From positions 1,308 through 30,708 of the forward strand of contig DTSY01000082.1 in assembly GCA_012965075.1 (NCBI GenBank): a stretch of DNA of 29,401 nucleotides, given 5' to 3'. This DNA comes from Gammaproteobacteria bacterium. Its GTDB lineage: Bacteria > Pseudomonadota > Gammaproteobacteria > Magnimaribacterales > Magnimaribacteraceae. This document shows positions 8,283 to 16,850 of this stretch, piece by piece. Under the pieces are notes generated by a model. The model ran no database searches. It was not told the DNA's origin and was given only the letters and a program-made list of their open reading frames with translations. Each line of letters begins with the position of its first letter. Within the stretch, counting starts at the first letter, position 1. The position numbers and the translations under genes are program-made.

Positions 8283-8804
8283 TTATAACGAGGGAGGAAA
8301 AGTTACCTTCTCTTTATTTAACAAAACCTCAGCTTGTGCTCTCCAATCTTTGAGTAATGGTTCCATTACTTCAGCTATTCTGAGTGTCCATTCCTTAGAC
8401 AAAGAATCATTCCACCAACTTTTGTCTTCTAAAAAACCTGAAGCCAATATAAATACGCTAACTAAAATTGCAGTAGCCTTAATAGCACCGAAAATAAAAC
8501 CTAATCCCTTATCTAAAAAGCTTAATCCAATGGCACTAAGAAACTTAGAGATAATAGATCCTGATAGTTTTATTAAAGTAAAAAAAATCAAAAAAAGAAC
8601 TATAAACGACCCTATAGATTTTACTTGTTCATTGCTAATATAAGTTTCCAAATATGGGAAAAGAAAAGGCCCAAAATACCAAGCTCCAAAAATAGATATT
8701 ACCCAAGCAGCTGTAGAAAAAATTTCTTTTGCAAAACCATTAAAAAAACCTGCAATTCCAAAAGCTCCAATTACTGCCAGAGAAAACCAATCTATTACAA
8801 GCAT
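8283..8804 (-). CDS. cvpA: CvpA family inner-membrane protein
   Basis: The 173-residue protein has about four hydrophobic segments (roughly residues 4-22, 28-48, 63-84 and 100-122), the family layout. CvpA was first described through colicin V production, and later work in enterics links it to bile-salt resistance and envelope homeostasis; its exact activity is unknown. Identification rests on the topology, the N-terminus (VIDWFSLAVIGAFGIAGFFNG) with its typical glycine-rich first helix, and the fixed position upstream of purF. Its ATG follows the folC stop codon directly (TAA then ATG), so re-initiation is likely. The dedD gene often found between folC and cvpA is missing. Confidence 0.88.
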   Translation of the reverse strand: MLVIDWFSLAVIGAFGIAGFFNGFAKEIFSTAAWVISIFGAWYFGPFLFPYLETYISNEQVKSIGSFIVLFLIFFTLIKLSGSIISKFLSAIGLSFLDKGLGFIFGAIKATAILVSVFILASGFLEDKSWWNDSLSKEWTLRIAEVMEPLLKDWRAQAEVLLNKEKVTFPPSL

Positions 8805-10076
8805 TTAAGCAACTGATCTCAACAATTTTAAGGCTGGATAAGCTTCAGCCACCGTATAAAAAGAGCCAAAAATTAGAAGCAATCCGCCTTCTTCGGTATC
8901 TTCCTGAGCTTTAAGACAGGCTCTCCTCACACTTCTGATAGTTTGCACCTGGTTAGAACTTTTAGAGGATATTAGTCCACCAAGTTCTTCCGCTGGCATA
9001 GACCTCTCTATATCAGGAGAAGTTACATACCATTTGTTAATCCTTTTTATTAGGGGTTCAATAATCGAATTGATATCTTTGTCTCTCATAACTCCAAAAA
9101 CAGCATTTATCACTATTTGGTCATCAAAGTTTCTTTGTATGAAAGATGCAAGATATTTGGCTGATGATTCGTTGTGGCTGACATCAAGAAGAAACCTTTC
9201 ATCAATAAGTTCACATCGACCCTTCAAATCTAATGAGTTAAAAACAGAGTCCAAATCTACATTGATTTCTTCTTCCAAAAGACAAAAAGCGGTTAAAGCA
9301 CATGAAAGGCTACTCACTGAAAGGCTATTCAATTCAATGTTTGAGAAAGAAACTTTTTTTTTCCCATCAAAGCTATAGGACCATCTTCTACTCAGATCAT
9401 CTATCTGGTAATTGAATTTTTCTCCAACTCTGAATACTTGATTTTCCATTTTGACACTGTTTTCAAGGACACTGCTTGGGACTTTGTGTTGTCCTAGGAT
9501 AACAGGCTTTTGAGACTTAAAAATACCTGCCTTTTCTTTTCCAATAGACTCTCGATCTTCACCTAACCAGTCTTGGTGATCTAATTCAACATTCGTCAAA
9601 ATAGCAATATCTGAATCTACAACATTAACTGGATCCAATCTTCCACCTAGTCCTATTTCCAAAACCATAAAATCAACATTAAATTCATTGAAAGTGATCA
9701 AGGATGCTAAGGTAGAAAAATCAAAATAAGTGAGATGCGTCGACCCTCTGCTCTCATCAATTAGCTTGAAGCTTTCGATGATGAGCTCATCGGAAACAGT
9801 CTTACCATTTATCTTTATTCTCTCATTAAAGTGAAATAAATGAGGTGAAGTGAAAGTTCCAACAGTCTTATTTTTTGCCATTAAAAGTCGGCTGAGAAAC
9901 TCAACTGCTGTCCCTTTTCCGTTTGTTCCTCCGACAACTATAACTTTAGAAGAAATTTTAGATTTGACTAATTTTTCATATATTGGCTTTATTCTTTCCA
10001 GTCCCAACTCTACTTCTTTAGGCCCTAAGGTTTGAATGTAGTCTAGCCAAAATTCTAATGAGTTCTCTTTCATCAT
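8805..10076 (-). CDS. folC: Dihydrofolate synthase / folylpolyglutamate synthase
   Basis: FolC joins glutamate to dihydropteroate and extends the glutamate tail of folates. The 423-residue protein has the Mur-ligase-like P-loop GGTNGKGT (residues 49-56), the folate-binding segment TSPHLFHFNERI, and a central LEIGLGGRLDPVN motif typical of the family. Two consecutive ATGs stand at the start; the first shares one base with the accD stop codon (TAATG), a coupling junction. The accD-folC order is conserved in related bacteria. Confidence 0.95.
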   Translation of the reverse strand: MMKENSLEFWLDYIQTLGPKEVELGLERIKPIYEKLVKSKISSKVIVVGGTNGKGTAVEFLSRLLMAKNKTVGTFTSPHLFHFNERIKINGKTVSDELIIESFKLIDESRGSTHLTYFDFSTLASLITFNEFNVDFMVLEIGLGGRLDPVNVVDSDIAILTNVELDHQDWLGEDRESIGKEKAGIFKSQKPVILGQHKVPSSVLENSVKMENQVFRVGEKFNYQIDDLSRRWSYSFDGKKKVSFSNIELNSLSVSSLSCALTAFCLLEEEINVDLDSVFNSLDLKGRCELIDERFLLDVSHNESSAKYLASFIQRNFDDQIVINAVFGVMRDKDINSIIEPLIKRINKWYVTSPDIERSMPAEELGGLISSKSSNQVQTIRSVRRACLKAQEDTEEGGLLLIFGSFYTVAEAYPALKLLRSVA

Positions 10077-10939
10077 TAATTCGAAGGATTATCCAAAAGA
10101 TTAAAAAGTAATCTACTTACTGTTGATTGCAGATCCTTACGATGCACTATCATATCTATAGCACCATGCTCTAAAAGAAATTCACTTCTCTGGAAACCTT
10201 CTGGCAACTGAACTTTTAAAGTTTGCTCAATGACACGGGGTCCTGTAAATCCTACTAAAGCTTTTGGCTCGGCTATGTTGATATCGCCTAGCATAGCCAA
10301 GCTGGCTGCAACTCCACCATAAATTGGATCAATCATGATAGATATGTAGGGCAATCCGCTTTCTTTTAATTTTTGAAGAATAGCACTTGTCTTCGCCATC
10401 TGATAAAGAGAGACCAAGGATTCTTGCATCCTGGCTCCACCACTTGTAGAAAAGCAAACGAAAGGAAGTTGATTCTTCAGCGCATGGTTAACCCCCTCTA
10501 CAAATTTTTGACCAACCACAGACCCCATTGATCCTCCCATAAATCTGAACTCAAAAGCGGCAGCAACCAATGGAAGTTTTAACAGTGAGCCTTGTTTTAC
10601 AACTATGGCTTCTTTTTCTTCGCTACTCCCTTCTGCTTCTATAAGTCTGTCTTTATAGCGCTTTGTATCTTTAAATTTAAGCCAATCAGTTGGCCTTATA
10701 TCCGATGCTATCTCTATTTGATTTTCAGAATCTAAAAATAAATCTAATCTCTTTCTTGCTCCAATCCTAATGTGGTGATCACATTTGGGACAAACATACA
10801 GACTAGCCTCTAGATCAGGTACATAAAGTATGGTGTTACAAGCTGAACAAGTTTGCCACAAGCCTTCAGGCACTGAAGATTTTTTTAAGGTATCTTTCTT
10901 TATAAAAGAAGGAATAATTTTGTCAAACCAATTGGCCAT
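10076..10939 (-). CDS. accD: Acetyl-CoA carboxylase carboxyltransferase subunit beta
   Basis: AccD pairs with AccA to move the carboxyl group from carboxybiotin to acetyl-CoA, giving malonyl-CoA for fatty-acid synthesis. The zinc ribbon is visible near the N-terminus: Cys31, Cys34, Cys50 and Cys53. The crotonase-like core follows with SGGARMQES and the region DPIYGGVAASLAMLGDI. The 287 residues compare with 304 in E. coli, the C-terminus being a little shorter. It follows trpA by eight bases and overlaps folC by one base. Confidence 0.96.
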   Translation of the reverse strand: MANWFDKIIPSFIKKDTLKKSSVPEGLWQTCSACNTILYVPDLEASLYVCPKCDHHIRIGARKRLDLFLDSENQIEIASDIRPTDWLKFKDTKRYKDRLIEAEGSSEEKEAIVVKQGSLLKLPLVAAAFEFRFMGGSMGSVVGQKFVEGVNHALKNQLPFVCFSTSGGARMQESLVSLYQMAKTSAILQKLKESGLPYISIMIDPIYGGVAASLAMLGDINIAEPKALVGFTGPRVIEQTLKVQLPEGFQRSEFLLEHGAIDMIVHRKDLQSTVSRLLFNLLDNPSN

Positions 10940-10947
10940 ATTTAAGT

Positions 10948-11739
10948 TTAATTTAGCGCTCGAGAAAGATCATTAATTTTAATAGATAAATGCTTTTCTA
11001 TCTCCTCTTTATTACCTCCCATAATATCAACTAAGGTACTTCCTACTACTATTCCATCAGCTAGGTCTTTTACAGAAGAGGCAGTTGAACCGTCTTTGAT
11101 TCCAAAACCTATAACCACGGGTAATTCAGTTAATTCTCTTAATTTTAATACTTTATTCTTTACTTCATCTACGTTTATAGAATTTGCACCAGTTATACCT
11201 TTAAGAGATATGTAGTAAACATATCCAGAAGCTTGTTTACAAATTTTCTTAATTCTGGATTCACTGGTGGTAGGAGCTACAAGCCTAATAATATCAATGC
11301 CATGTTTTTTGGTTTGTTCAGTAAATTCAACGCTTTCCTCTATAGGCATATCAACTATTAGAATTCCATCCACACCATTTTCTTTTGCTGTGGAAGAAAA
11401 AACTTTACTTCCTAAGGCTTCAAAAGTATTCATGTAGCCCATTAAGACAATTGGGGTTTTATCATCATCTTCTCGGAAACTTTTTACAAGACCGAGAGTC
11501 TCTTGTAATGAAATTTTGTTCTTTAGGGCTCTTTCATGCCCTTGCTGGATGGAAGGTCCTTCTGCCATTGGATCTGAAAAAGCGATCCCAAGTTCTATTA
11601 CATGAACCCCTCCTTTCACCATTAATTGCATTGCATTCAAAGTACTTGAAACATCCGGATCCCCAGAAACTATATAGCCAACCAAAGCTTTCTTTTTGAG
11701 CTTTTCTAAATCTAAAAAGGTCTCTTGAATTCGACCCAT
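10948..11739 (-). CDS. trpA: Tryptophan synthase alpha chain, with variant active-site residues
   Basis: TrpA cleaves indole-3-glycerol phosphate to indole and glyceraldehyde 3-phosphate, and indole passes through a tunnel to TrpB. The 263 residues align without gaps with the first 60 of E. coli TrpA. Catalytic Glu49 is present (VIELGIAF). The second catalytic acid, Asp60 in E. coli, is Glu60 here (SDPMAEGP), and the usually conserved Pro53 is Ala53. Phosphate-binding segments GFGIKDG and ADGIVVGSTLV are kept. The gene overlaps trpB by one base, as expected for subunits of one complex. Function as TrpA is confident; how the variant residues affect turnover is unknown. Confidence 0.95.
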   Translation of the reverse strand: MGRIQETFLDLEKLKKKALVGYIVSGDPDVSSTLNAMQLMVKGGVHVIELGIAFSDPMAEGPSIQQGHERALKNKISLQETLGLVKSFREDDDKTPIVLMGYMNTFEALGSKVFSSTAKENGVDGILIVDMPIEESVEFTEQTKKHGIDIIRLVAPTTSESRIKKICKQASGYVYYISLKGITGANSINVDEVKNKVLKLRELTELPVVIGFGIKDGSTASSVKDLADGIVVGSTLVDIMGGNKEEIEKHLSIKINDLSRALN

Positions 11740-12944
11740 TAGAGTTCTATGCCCTCGATATTGGCAACTGTGTTTATATCCTTATCACCCCTTCCAGAAA
11801 CATTTACAACAATTACTTGTTCAGAATCCATGGAAGGTGCTTTTTTCTTTACATACGCCAAAGCATGAGCTGTTTCCAATGCGGGCATAATTCCTTCAAC
11901 TAGTGTTAACTCTTTAAAAGCATCAAGTGCTTCTTGATCATTAGCTGTGGTGTAATTAGCTCTGCCTATATCCTTTAACCAGGCATGTTCAGGTCCAACT
12001 CCAGGGTAATCTAAACCTGCAGCGATTGAATGGGTATCTTGTATTTGACCTTTATCATCTTGCATTAGGTAAGTCCTCATTCCATGAAGTACTCCTTCAC
12101 TACCAGCATTTAGAGGAGCTGCATGTTTACCAGTATCTAGGCCTAAACCCCCAGCTTCTACTCCCACTAAATCGGTAGTAGAAATCTCTAAAAAGGGATA
12201 AAAGAGACCCATTGCATTGGAACCGCCACCAACGCAAGCTACCAGAAGATCTGGCATTTTCCCTATTTCTTCCTTGCTTTGAACCAACACCTCCTTCCCA
12301 ACTACTGAATTGAAGTCCCTAACTATCTGGGGGTAAGGGTGAGGACCCGCAACACTTCCAATAATATAATAAGTGTCGTCTACATTGGTCACCCAGTCTC
12401 TCATAGCTTCATTCATGGCATCTTTGAGAGTTTTTGATCCTGAGTTAACTGAAATAACTTCAGCACCCAAAATTTTTATTCTATAGACGTTTAAAGATTG
12501 TCTTTTTATATCCTCCTCACCCATATAGACAACGCATTTCATGCCGTGCCTCGCAGCCACAGTTGCTGTAGCCACGCCATGTTGGCCAGCTCCAGTTTCA
12601 GCAATTATTCTTGTCTTACCCATGCGCTTAGCAAGAAGTATTTGTCCAACGGTATTATTTATTTTATGAGCGCCTGTATGATTTAAGTCTTCTCTTTTGA
12701 GATATATCTTTGCTCCTCCTAACTGCTTAGACCAGCGTTTGGCAAAATATAAAGGAGAGGGCCTTCCAACAAATTTTTCCAGATCATTCTGTACTTCAGA
12801 CTTAAATTCTTTGTTTTCTTTAATTAATTCATACTGTTGAGCGAGTTCTTCTAATGCAGGGACTAATGTTTCAGCCACATACACTCCACCATAAGCCCCA
12901 AAACGCCCTTGGGAATCAGGAACTTTCTTGTCCTTCTTAGGCAT
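11739..12944 (-). CDS. trpB: Tryptophan synthase beta chain
   Basis: TrpB condenses indole with serine on pyridoxal phosphate to form tryptophan. The start at 12944 (MPKKDKKVPDSQGRFG) is preferred because AAGGAA lies five bases upstream and the overlap with trpF is then eight bases; an upstream in-frame ATG at 12965 has no ribosome site and would lengthen the overlap. With this start the protein has 401 residues. The PLP lysine is Lys94 in HTGAHKINN, and the glycine-rich phosphate-binding loop VGGGSNAMG is present. It is coupled to trpA by a one-base overlap. Confidence 0.96.
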   Translation of the reverse strand: MPKKDKKVPDSQGRFGAYGGVYVAETLVPALEELAQQYELIKENKEFKSEVQNDLEKFVGRPSPLYFAKRWSKQLGGAKIYLKREDLNHTGAHKINNTVGQILLAKRMGKTRIIAETGAGQHGVATATVAARHGMKCVVYMGEEDIKRQSLNVYRIKILGAEVISVNSGSKTLKDAMNEAMRDWVTNVDDTYYIIGSVAGPHPYPQIVRDFNSVVGKEVLVQSKEEIGKMPDLLVACVGGGSNAMGLFYPFLEISTTDLVGVEAGGLGLDTGKHAAPLNAGSEGVLHGMRTYLMQDDKGQIQDTHSIAAGLDYPGVGPEHAWLKDIGRANYTTANDQEALDAFKELTLVEGIMPALETAHALAYVKKKAPSMDSEQVIVVNVSGRGDKDINTVANIEGIEL

Positions 12945-13566
12945 GAAAATTCCTTGCGACTTCAATAAATCTTTTCATTTTGACTGAATCTTTACTTCCT
13001 GGTGAAGATTCTACACCTGAACTTACATCTAATCCTGAACAAGAAGTTTCTGATAATACCTGTTCAACATTATTGGGATTCAGTCCTCCAGCAACTAAAT
13101 AAGCCTTGTTGAAGTCCTTCCCTTTTAGATAACTCCAATCAAATACCTTCCCTGTTCCACCAAACTTATCTTTTACATAACTATCTAACAAAAGCATCCA
13201 AGAATTGGAATATTTTTCAAAACCAGAAATAAGATTCTCTTCTTTAAATACCCTTATGGCTTTAATAAAATCTCTATTAAAAGATGAACAGAATTCTGCC
13301 GTTTCATTACCGTGAAACTGAGGAATAATCTTAGAAGAAATTTTTAGGCAAGAGTCTACATATTCAGTGCTGGGGTCAACAAAAACCATAACCGGAATAA
13401 TTTCATCTGGTAACTCTTTTAGTATCTCTTTTACTTCCTGTTTAGGTATATACCTGGGGCTCTTTCGATACATCATAAATCCCAATGCATTAGCTCCAAA
13501 AGAGACAGCTAAACCTGCGTCTTTAGCATTAGTAATACCACAAATCTTTATAAACAAATTCATCAT
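12937..13566 (-). CDS. trpF: Phosphoribosylanthranilate isomerase
   Basis: TrpF performs the Amadori rearrangement of N-(5-phosphoribosyl)anthranilate to CdRP in tryptophan synthesis. It is a single-domain TIM barrel of 209 residues, not fused to TrpC as in E. coli. The general base Cys9 (IKICGITN) and general acid Asp128 (LLLDSY) are visible, as are the phosphate-binding glycines near AGGLNPNNV and LDVSSGVES. Two ATGs are adjacent at the start (13566 and 13563). A 48-base gap to truA, the largest inside the array, carries a possible promoter. trpE, trpG, trpD and trpC are not in the window. Confidence 0.95.
   Translation of the reverse strand: MMNLFIKICGITNAKDAGLAVSFGANALGFMMYRKSPRYIPKQEVKEILKELPDEIIPVMVFVDPSTEYVDSCLKISSKIIPQFHGNETAEFCSSFNRDFIKAIRVFKEENLISGFEKYSNSWMLLLDSYVKDKFGGTGKVFDWSYLKGKDFNKAYLVAGGLNPNNVEQVLSETSCSGLDVSSGVESSPGSKDSVKMKRFIEVARNFHA
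12950..12955 (-). promoter_or_regulatory. Ribosome binding site that sets the trpB start
   Basis: On the minus strand this reads AAGGAA, five bases before the ATG at 12944. It favours that ATG over the in-frame ATG at 12965, which lies upstream of the site. Confidence 0.7.
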
Positions 13567-13573
13567 CTATCCT

Positions 13574-13592
13574 GAGGTCGCGCAGTCTATCA
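13574..13592 (-). promoter_or_regulatory. Possible internal promoter before trpF
   Basis: On the minus strand TGA precedes TAGACT (13589-13584), an extended -10 element, followed at once by GC-rich GCGCGACCTC. It sits in the only sizeable gap of the array, about 18 bases before the trpF ATG. No clear -35 is seen. It could give trpFBA and downstream genes separate transcription. Confidence 0.3.
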
Positions 13593-13614
13593 GATTACAT
13601 CTTTTAGGTTACGA

Positions 13615-14406
13615 TTAGACAACAGGTTTTAAAATGGAAGGGACTTTGTATTTCTTTAGATATTTAGTTCCAACAAAGTACAGGCCCTTGGGAGAAGAAG
13701 TTTTGCCAGCGAGCTTCCTGTCCTTAGCTTCTAAGATGTGTTTAACTTTTTTAGGGACTATCTTTTTAGTACCCACTTCTAAAAGAGTTCCTATTATTAT
13801 CCGAACCATATTTAACAAAAAAGCGTTTGCTGTTATCTCAATAGAGATTAAGTCTCCTTTTTTCTTAACTTCTATCGAATGTATATTTCTGTAAGGCGTT
13901 TTTGATTGACAAGAAGAAGATCTAAAAGAGGAAAAATCATTTTCGCCAAGTAAATAAGAAGAGGCCCTTCTCATGGCTGACAAATCTAAATTTTCTTTTA
14001 CCCACAAATTTTGATTCCTTTCTAAAGCTGAAGGCAGGGATGAATTTCTAATAATATACCTGTAAGTTCTTGAAATAGCCGAAAACCTAGAATGAAAGTC
14101 ATTAGTTACTCCTTTTGCCCAGATAATTCTTATGTCTTTTGGAAGTAATGCATTACCTCCCTCAATCCAAGATTTAATTTCTCTTACAGAAGAAGTATCA
14201 AAATGTATGGTCTGACAATAGGCATGTACACCTGCATCTGTTCTTCCACTGCAGACTGTTAGTATGTTTTGGTCGGCTATCTGGCTTAGGGCTTTGTCTA
14301 AGCAACCTTGTATAGTCTTTATCGTGTTCTTTTGTTTCTGGAATCCTCTGTAGGCTGTTCCGTCATATTCAATTCCAAGAACTATACGGGAGATCTGTTT
14401 AGCCAT
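13615..14406 (-). CDS. truA: tRNA pseudouridine(38-40) synthase
   Basis: TruA converts uridines 38, 39 and 40 of the anticodon stem-loop to pseudouridine. The 263-residue protein has the N-terminal EYDGTAYRGFQKQ motif and the catalytic Asp57 in CSGRTDAGVHA (Asp60 in E. coli). The conserved FHSRFSAISRTYRYI and FLLNMVRIIIGTL segments follow. It overlaps the end of the mini-fimV gene by eight bases, and the position between fimV and trpF matches the conserved neighbourhood in Pseudomonas and Betaproteobacteria. Confidence 0.95.
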   Translation of the reverse strand: MAKQISRIVLGIEYDGTAYRGFQKQKNTIKTIQGCLDKALSQIADQNILTVCSGRTDAGVHAYCQTIHFDTSSVREIKSWIEGGNALLPKDIRIIWAKGVTNDFHSRFSAISRTYRYIIRNSSLPSALERNQNLWVKENLDLSAMRRASSYLLGENDFSSFRSSSCQSKTPYRNIHSIEVKKKGDLISIEITANAFLLNMVRIIIGTLLEVGTKKIVPKKVKHILEAKDRKLAGKTSSPKGLYFVGTKYLKKYKVPSILKPVV

Positions 14407-14758
14407 CCTCTTTTTCTTTCATTCTACCTTTGAGAATTTCAATTTTATTTCTTTGCTCTTCAGTCAAATCTTTTTCTGTTTCAACTTGATTTAAGCAATC
14501 TTTTGCTTTTTGAATTTCCTGCATCTCAATCAAGCTTCTAGCTAAATTTATATTTGCTTCAATAGGATTGCCGACTTCACTGAGATTATCTGCTTGAAAA
14601 TTAAAGCTCCTGTCAATTTTTCTTTCGTACTTAATCAAAAAAAGTAATAGAGAAAAAATAATTAGACCTACAATTATTCCCAATAAACCGTGAATGGAGA
14701 GTCCTAACAGACTTTCAAAACTCAATTCTATTTTTTTGATGAGTTGATCAATGTTCAT
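14399..14758 (-). CDS. Small membrane protein at the fimV locus, FimV C-terminal-like
   Basis: The gene lies between asd and truA, exactly where Pseudomonas and many Betaproteobacteria keep fimV, a large peptidoglycan-binding polar hub protein. Here only 119 residues remain: one membrane helix at about residues 24-43 (LLGIIVGLIIFSLLLFLI), a basic stretch after it, and residues 63-92 (ANINLARSLIEM, AKDCLNQV) that resemble the helical TPR-like C-terminal domain of FimV (pattern LARAYIDMGD...A...L..V). The LysM domain and the long acidic middle part of FimV are absent. I infer a reduced FimV/TspA-type protein. It could instead be an unrelated small TPR protein that replaced it. It overlaps truA by eight bases, and the asd start is five bases from its own. 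Confidence 0.68.
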   Translation of the reverse strand: MNIDQLIKKIELSFESLLGLSIHGLLGIIVGLIIFSLLLFLIKYERKIDRSFNFQADNLSEVGNPIEANINLARSLIEMQEIQKAKDCLNQVETEKDLTEEQRNKIEILKGRMKEKEDG

Positions 14759-14763
14759 AGAAA

Positions 14764-15771
14764 CTAGGTAAAAAGTATCTCAGCAATCTGGATACTATTT
14801 AATGCCGCGCCTTTCCTTAAGTTATCTGCTACTACCCAAAGATTAAGTCTATTTTTATTCCAAAGATCCATTCTTAGCCTGCCAACATACACAGAGTCTG
14901 TTCCATCCACTTCTACAGCAGTTACATAACTTTCTGGGCCTTCTTCATTCAACAGTTTTACTCCTTTAGCTTCGCTCAGACACTGTTTAGCAATATCAAT
15001 ATTCATCGGTTCGTGGGTTTCAATATGTACAGATTCTGAATGTCCATTTACTACAGGAACTCTTACACACGTCGCGCTCACCTCAATGTTTGCATCTAAA
15101 ATTCTATGAGTTTCCCACACCAACTTCATTTCTTCTTGCGTGTAGGAATTTTTCTCAAATTCTCCGCAATGAGGCAACACATTAAAAGCAATCTGTTTGT
15201 TGAAGATATGCGAAGAAGGTTTCTCTCCTTTTAATTGTTGTCTAACTTGGATTTGTAATTCATCTTGAGCTAGTTTTCCAGAACCTGATACTGCTTGAAA
15301 AGTAGTTACATCTATCCTTTTGATAACAAATAAGTCATGCAAAGGTTTCAAGGCAACAACCATTTGGATTGTTTGGCAGTTAGGATTAGCCACTATTCCT
15401 GGGACTGTATCTTCTGTTAAAGCTTCTCCATTAACTTCGGGTACTATTAAAGGAATAGTTTTATCTTTTCTGAAACACGAAGAGTTATCGACTACAAAGC
15501 ACCCTTTGTTCACTGCTTTAGGTGCATATTCTTTAGCAACTTCTGACCCAGCTGAGAAAAATGCTAAGTCCATCTTAGAAAAATCAAAATCTTCTAAAGC
15601 CCCTACAACATGATTTGAATTCCTTAGGGAGATTTTCTGACCTTTAGATTTTTTGCTTGCCACTAAATGAATGTTTGAATCCAAAAAGTGATCCGATTCA
15701 AGTAATTCAAGAAAAGCTTTACCCACAAGTCCTGTAGCTCCTACTATGGCTATATTCGTAGCTTTCTTCAT
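14764..15771 (-). CDS. asd: Aspartate-semialdehyde dehydrogenase
   Basis: Asd reduces aspartyl phosphate to aspartate semialdehyde, the branch point to lysine/diaminopimelate, threonine and methionine. The 335-residue protein has the NADP-binding GATGLVGKAFLELL at the N-terminus, the catalytic Cys132 in NPNCQTIQM, and RVPVVNGHSESVHIE with the active-site region near the C-terminal half. The length and the NCQTI motif fit the shorter Asd type next to leuB, rather than the ~367-residue E. coli enzyme. It overlaps the end of leuB by one base. Confidence 0.95.
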   Translation of the reverse strand: MKKATNIAIVGATGLVGKAFLELLESDHFLDSNIHLVASKKSKGQKISLRNSNHVVGALEDFDFSKMDLAFFSAGSEVAKEYAPKAVNKGCFVVDNSSCFRKDKTIPLIVPEVNGEALTEDTVPGIVANPNCQTIQMVVALKPLHDLFVIKRIDVTTFQAVSGSGKLAQDELQIQVRQQLKGEKPSSHIFNKQIAFNVLPHCGEFEKNSYTQEEMKLVWETHRILDANIEVSATCVRVPVVNGHSESVHIETHEPMNIDIAKQCLSEAKGVKLLNEEGPESYVTAVEVDGTDSVYVGRLRMDLWNKNRLNLWVVADNLRKGAALNSIQIAEILFT

Positions 15772-16850
15772 TACCTGAGCTCTATTTTTGATAAAACTTC
15801 TTGACCCATTTCTTTGGTACCAATTGTTGTGTCTTCTTCCTTAGCAATGTCTTGGGTTCTTTTACCAGAAGCTAAAACTGATTCTACTGAGTGTTCTATT
15901 GTCGAAGCCACTTCCTCTTCATCAAAGGTATAACGCATCATCATAGCAACAGATAGAATAGAAGCTAAAGGATTGGCTAAGTCTTTTCCTGATATGTCAG
16001 GAGCTGAACCATGAACTGGTTCATAAAGACCTTTTTTAGTATCGTTAAGAGAAGCTGAAGGAAGCATACCTATTGAGCCTGTTAGCATAGCTGCTATATC
16101 GGAAAGGATATCTCCAAATAGATTCCCAGTTACTATCACATCAAATTGTTTTGGCTCTCTGACTAATTGCATAGCTGCGTTATCAACTAACATATGACTT
16201 AGTTCCACATCAGGGTATTCTTTGGCAAGATCAGAGATTACTTCCCTCCAAAAAGCGCTAACTTCAAGTACATTGGCTTTATCTACTGAACAAAGTTTTC
16301 CACTCCTTTTTCTTGCAGATTCAAAAGCTACCTTTCCTATCCTGATTACCTCATGTTTACTATATCTCATGGTATTTAGTGCTTCGTCTGAACCTTCAAC
16401 CCTTCCTCTTGGTTCTCCAAAATAAATACCACCTGTGAGTTCACGAACTATAAGTAAATTCAAATCAGCTACTTTTTCTTCTTTTAATGTTGACGCTGAA
16501 ACAAGTTCTTTTGATAAAATTGCTGGCCTAAGATTTGCAAAGAAATCAAATTCAGACCTTATCCCCAAGAGTCCTTTCTCTGGTCTTTTATCCGCTGGAA
16601 GCTGGTCCCATTTAGGTCCTCCAACTGCACCCAAGAGTATCGCATCACTTTCCTTAGCTTTGTCTAGAGTTTCTTTCGGGAATGGATCTCCTGTTTCTTC
16701 ATAAGCTATCCCTCCGAGTAAGCCCTCAGATATTTCCAGACCCAACGAAAATTTCTTATCTAGTAGTAGTAAAAGTTGATAAGCAACAAAACTAACCTCA
16801 GGACCTATACCATCACCGGGAAGAATGAGTATTCTTTTTTTATTACTCAT
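15771..16850 (-). CDS. leuB: 3-Isopropylmalate dehydrogenase
   Basis: LeuB oxidises and decarboxylates 3-isopropylmalate to 2-oxoisocaproate with NAD, the third step of leucine synthesis. The 359-residue protein shows the ILPGDGIGPEV N-terminus, LLGAVGGPKWD, the substrate-binding RELTGGIYFG, the DNAAMQLV segment and the nucleotide-binding GLYEPVHGSAPDI. It overlaps leuD by four bases (ATGA) and asd by one. Confidence 0.97.
   Translation of the reverse strand: MSNKKRILILPGDGIGPEVSFVAYQLLLLLDKKFSLGLEISEGLLGGIAYEETGDPFPKETLDKAKESDAILLGAVGGPKWDQLPADKRPEKGLLGIRSEFDFFANLRPAILSKELVSASTLKEEKVADLNLLIVRELTGGIYFGEPRGRVEGSDEALNTMRYSKHEVIRIGKVAFESARKRSGKLCSVDKANVLEVSAFWREVISDLAKEYPDVELSHMLVDNAAMQLVREPKQFDVIVTGNLFGDILSDIAAMLTGSIGMLPSASLNDTKKGLYEPVHGSAPDISGKDLANPLASILSVAMMMRYTFDEEEVASTIEHSVESVLASGKRTQDIAKEEDTTIGTKEMGQEVLSKIELR

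Noticed and set aside
8350..8816. Two plus-strand open frames opposite cvpA
   Set aside because: No recognisable protein features; cvpA on the minus strand has the family topology and fits the operon.
12945..12965. Upstream ATG at 12965 as trpB start
   Set aside because: No ribosome site precedes it, whereas AAGGAA stands five bases before the ATG at 12944; homologues begin near the latter.
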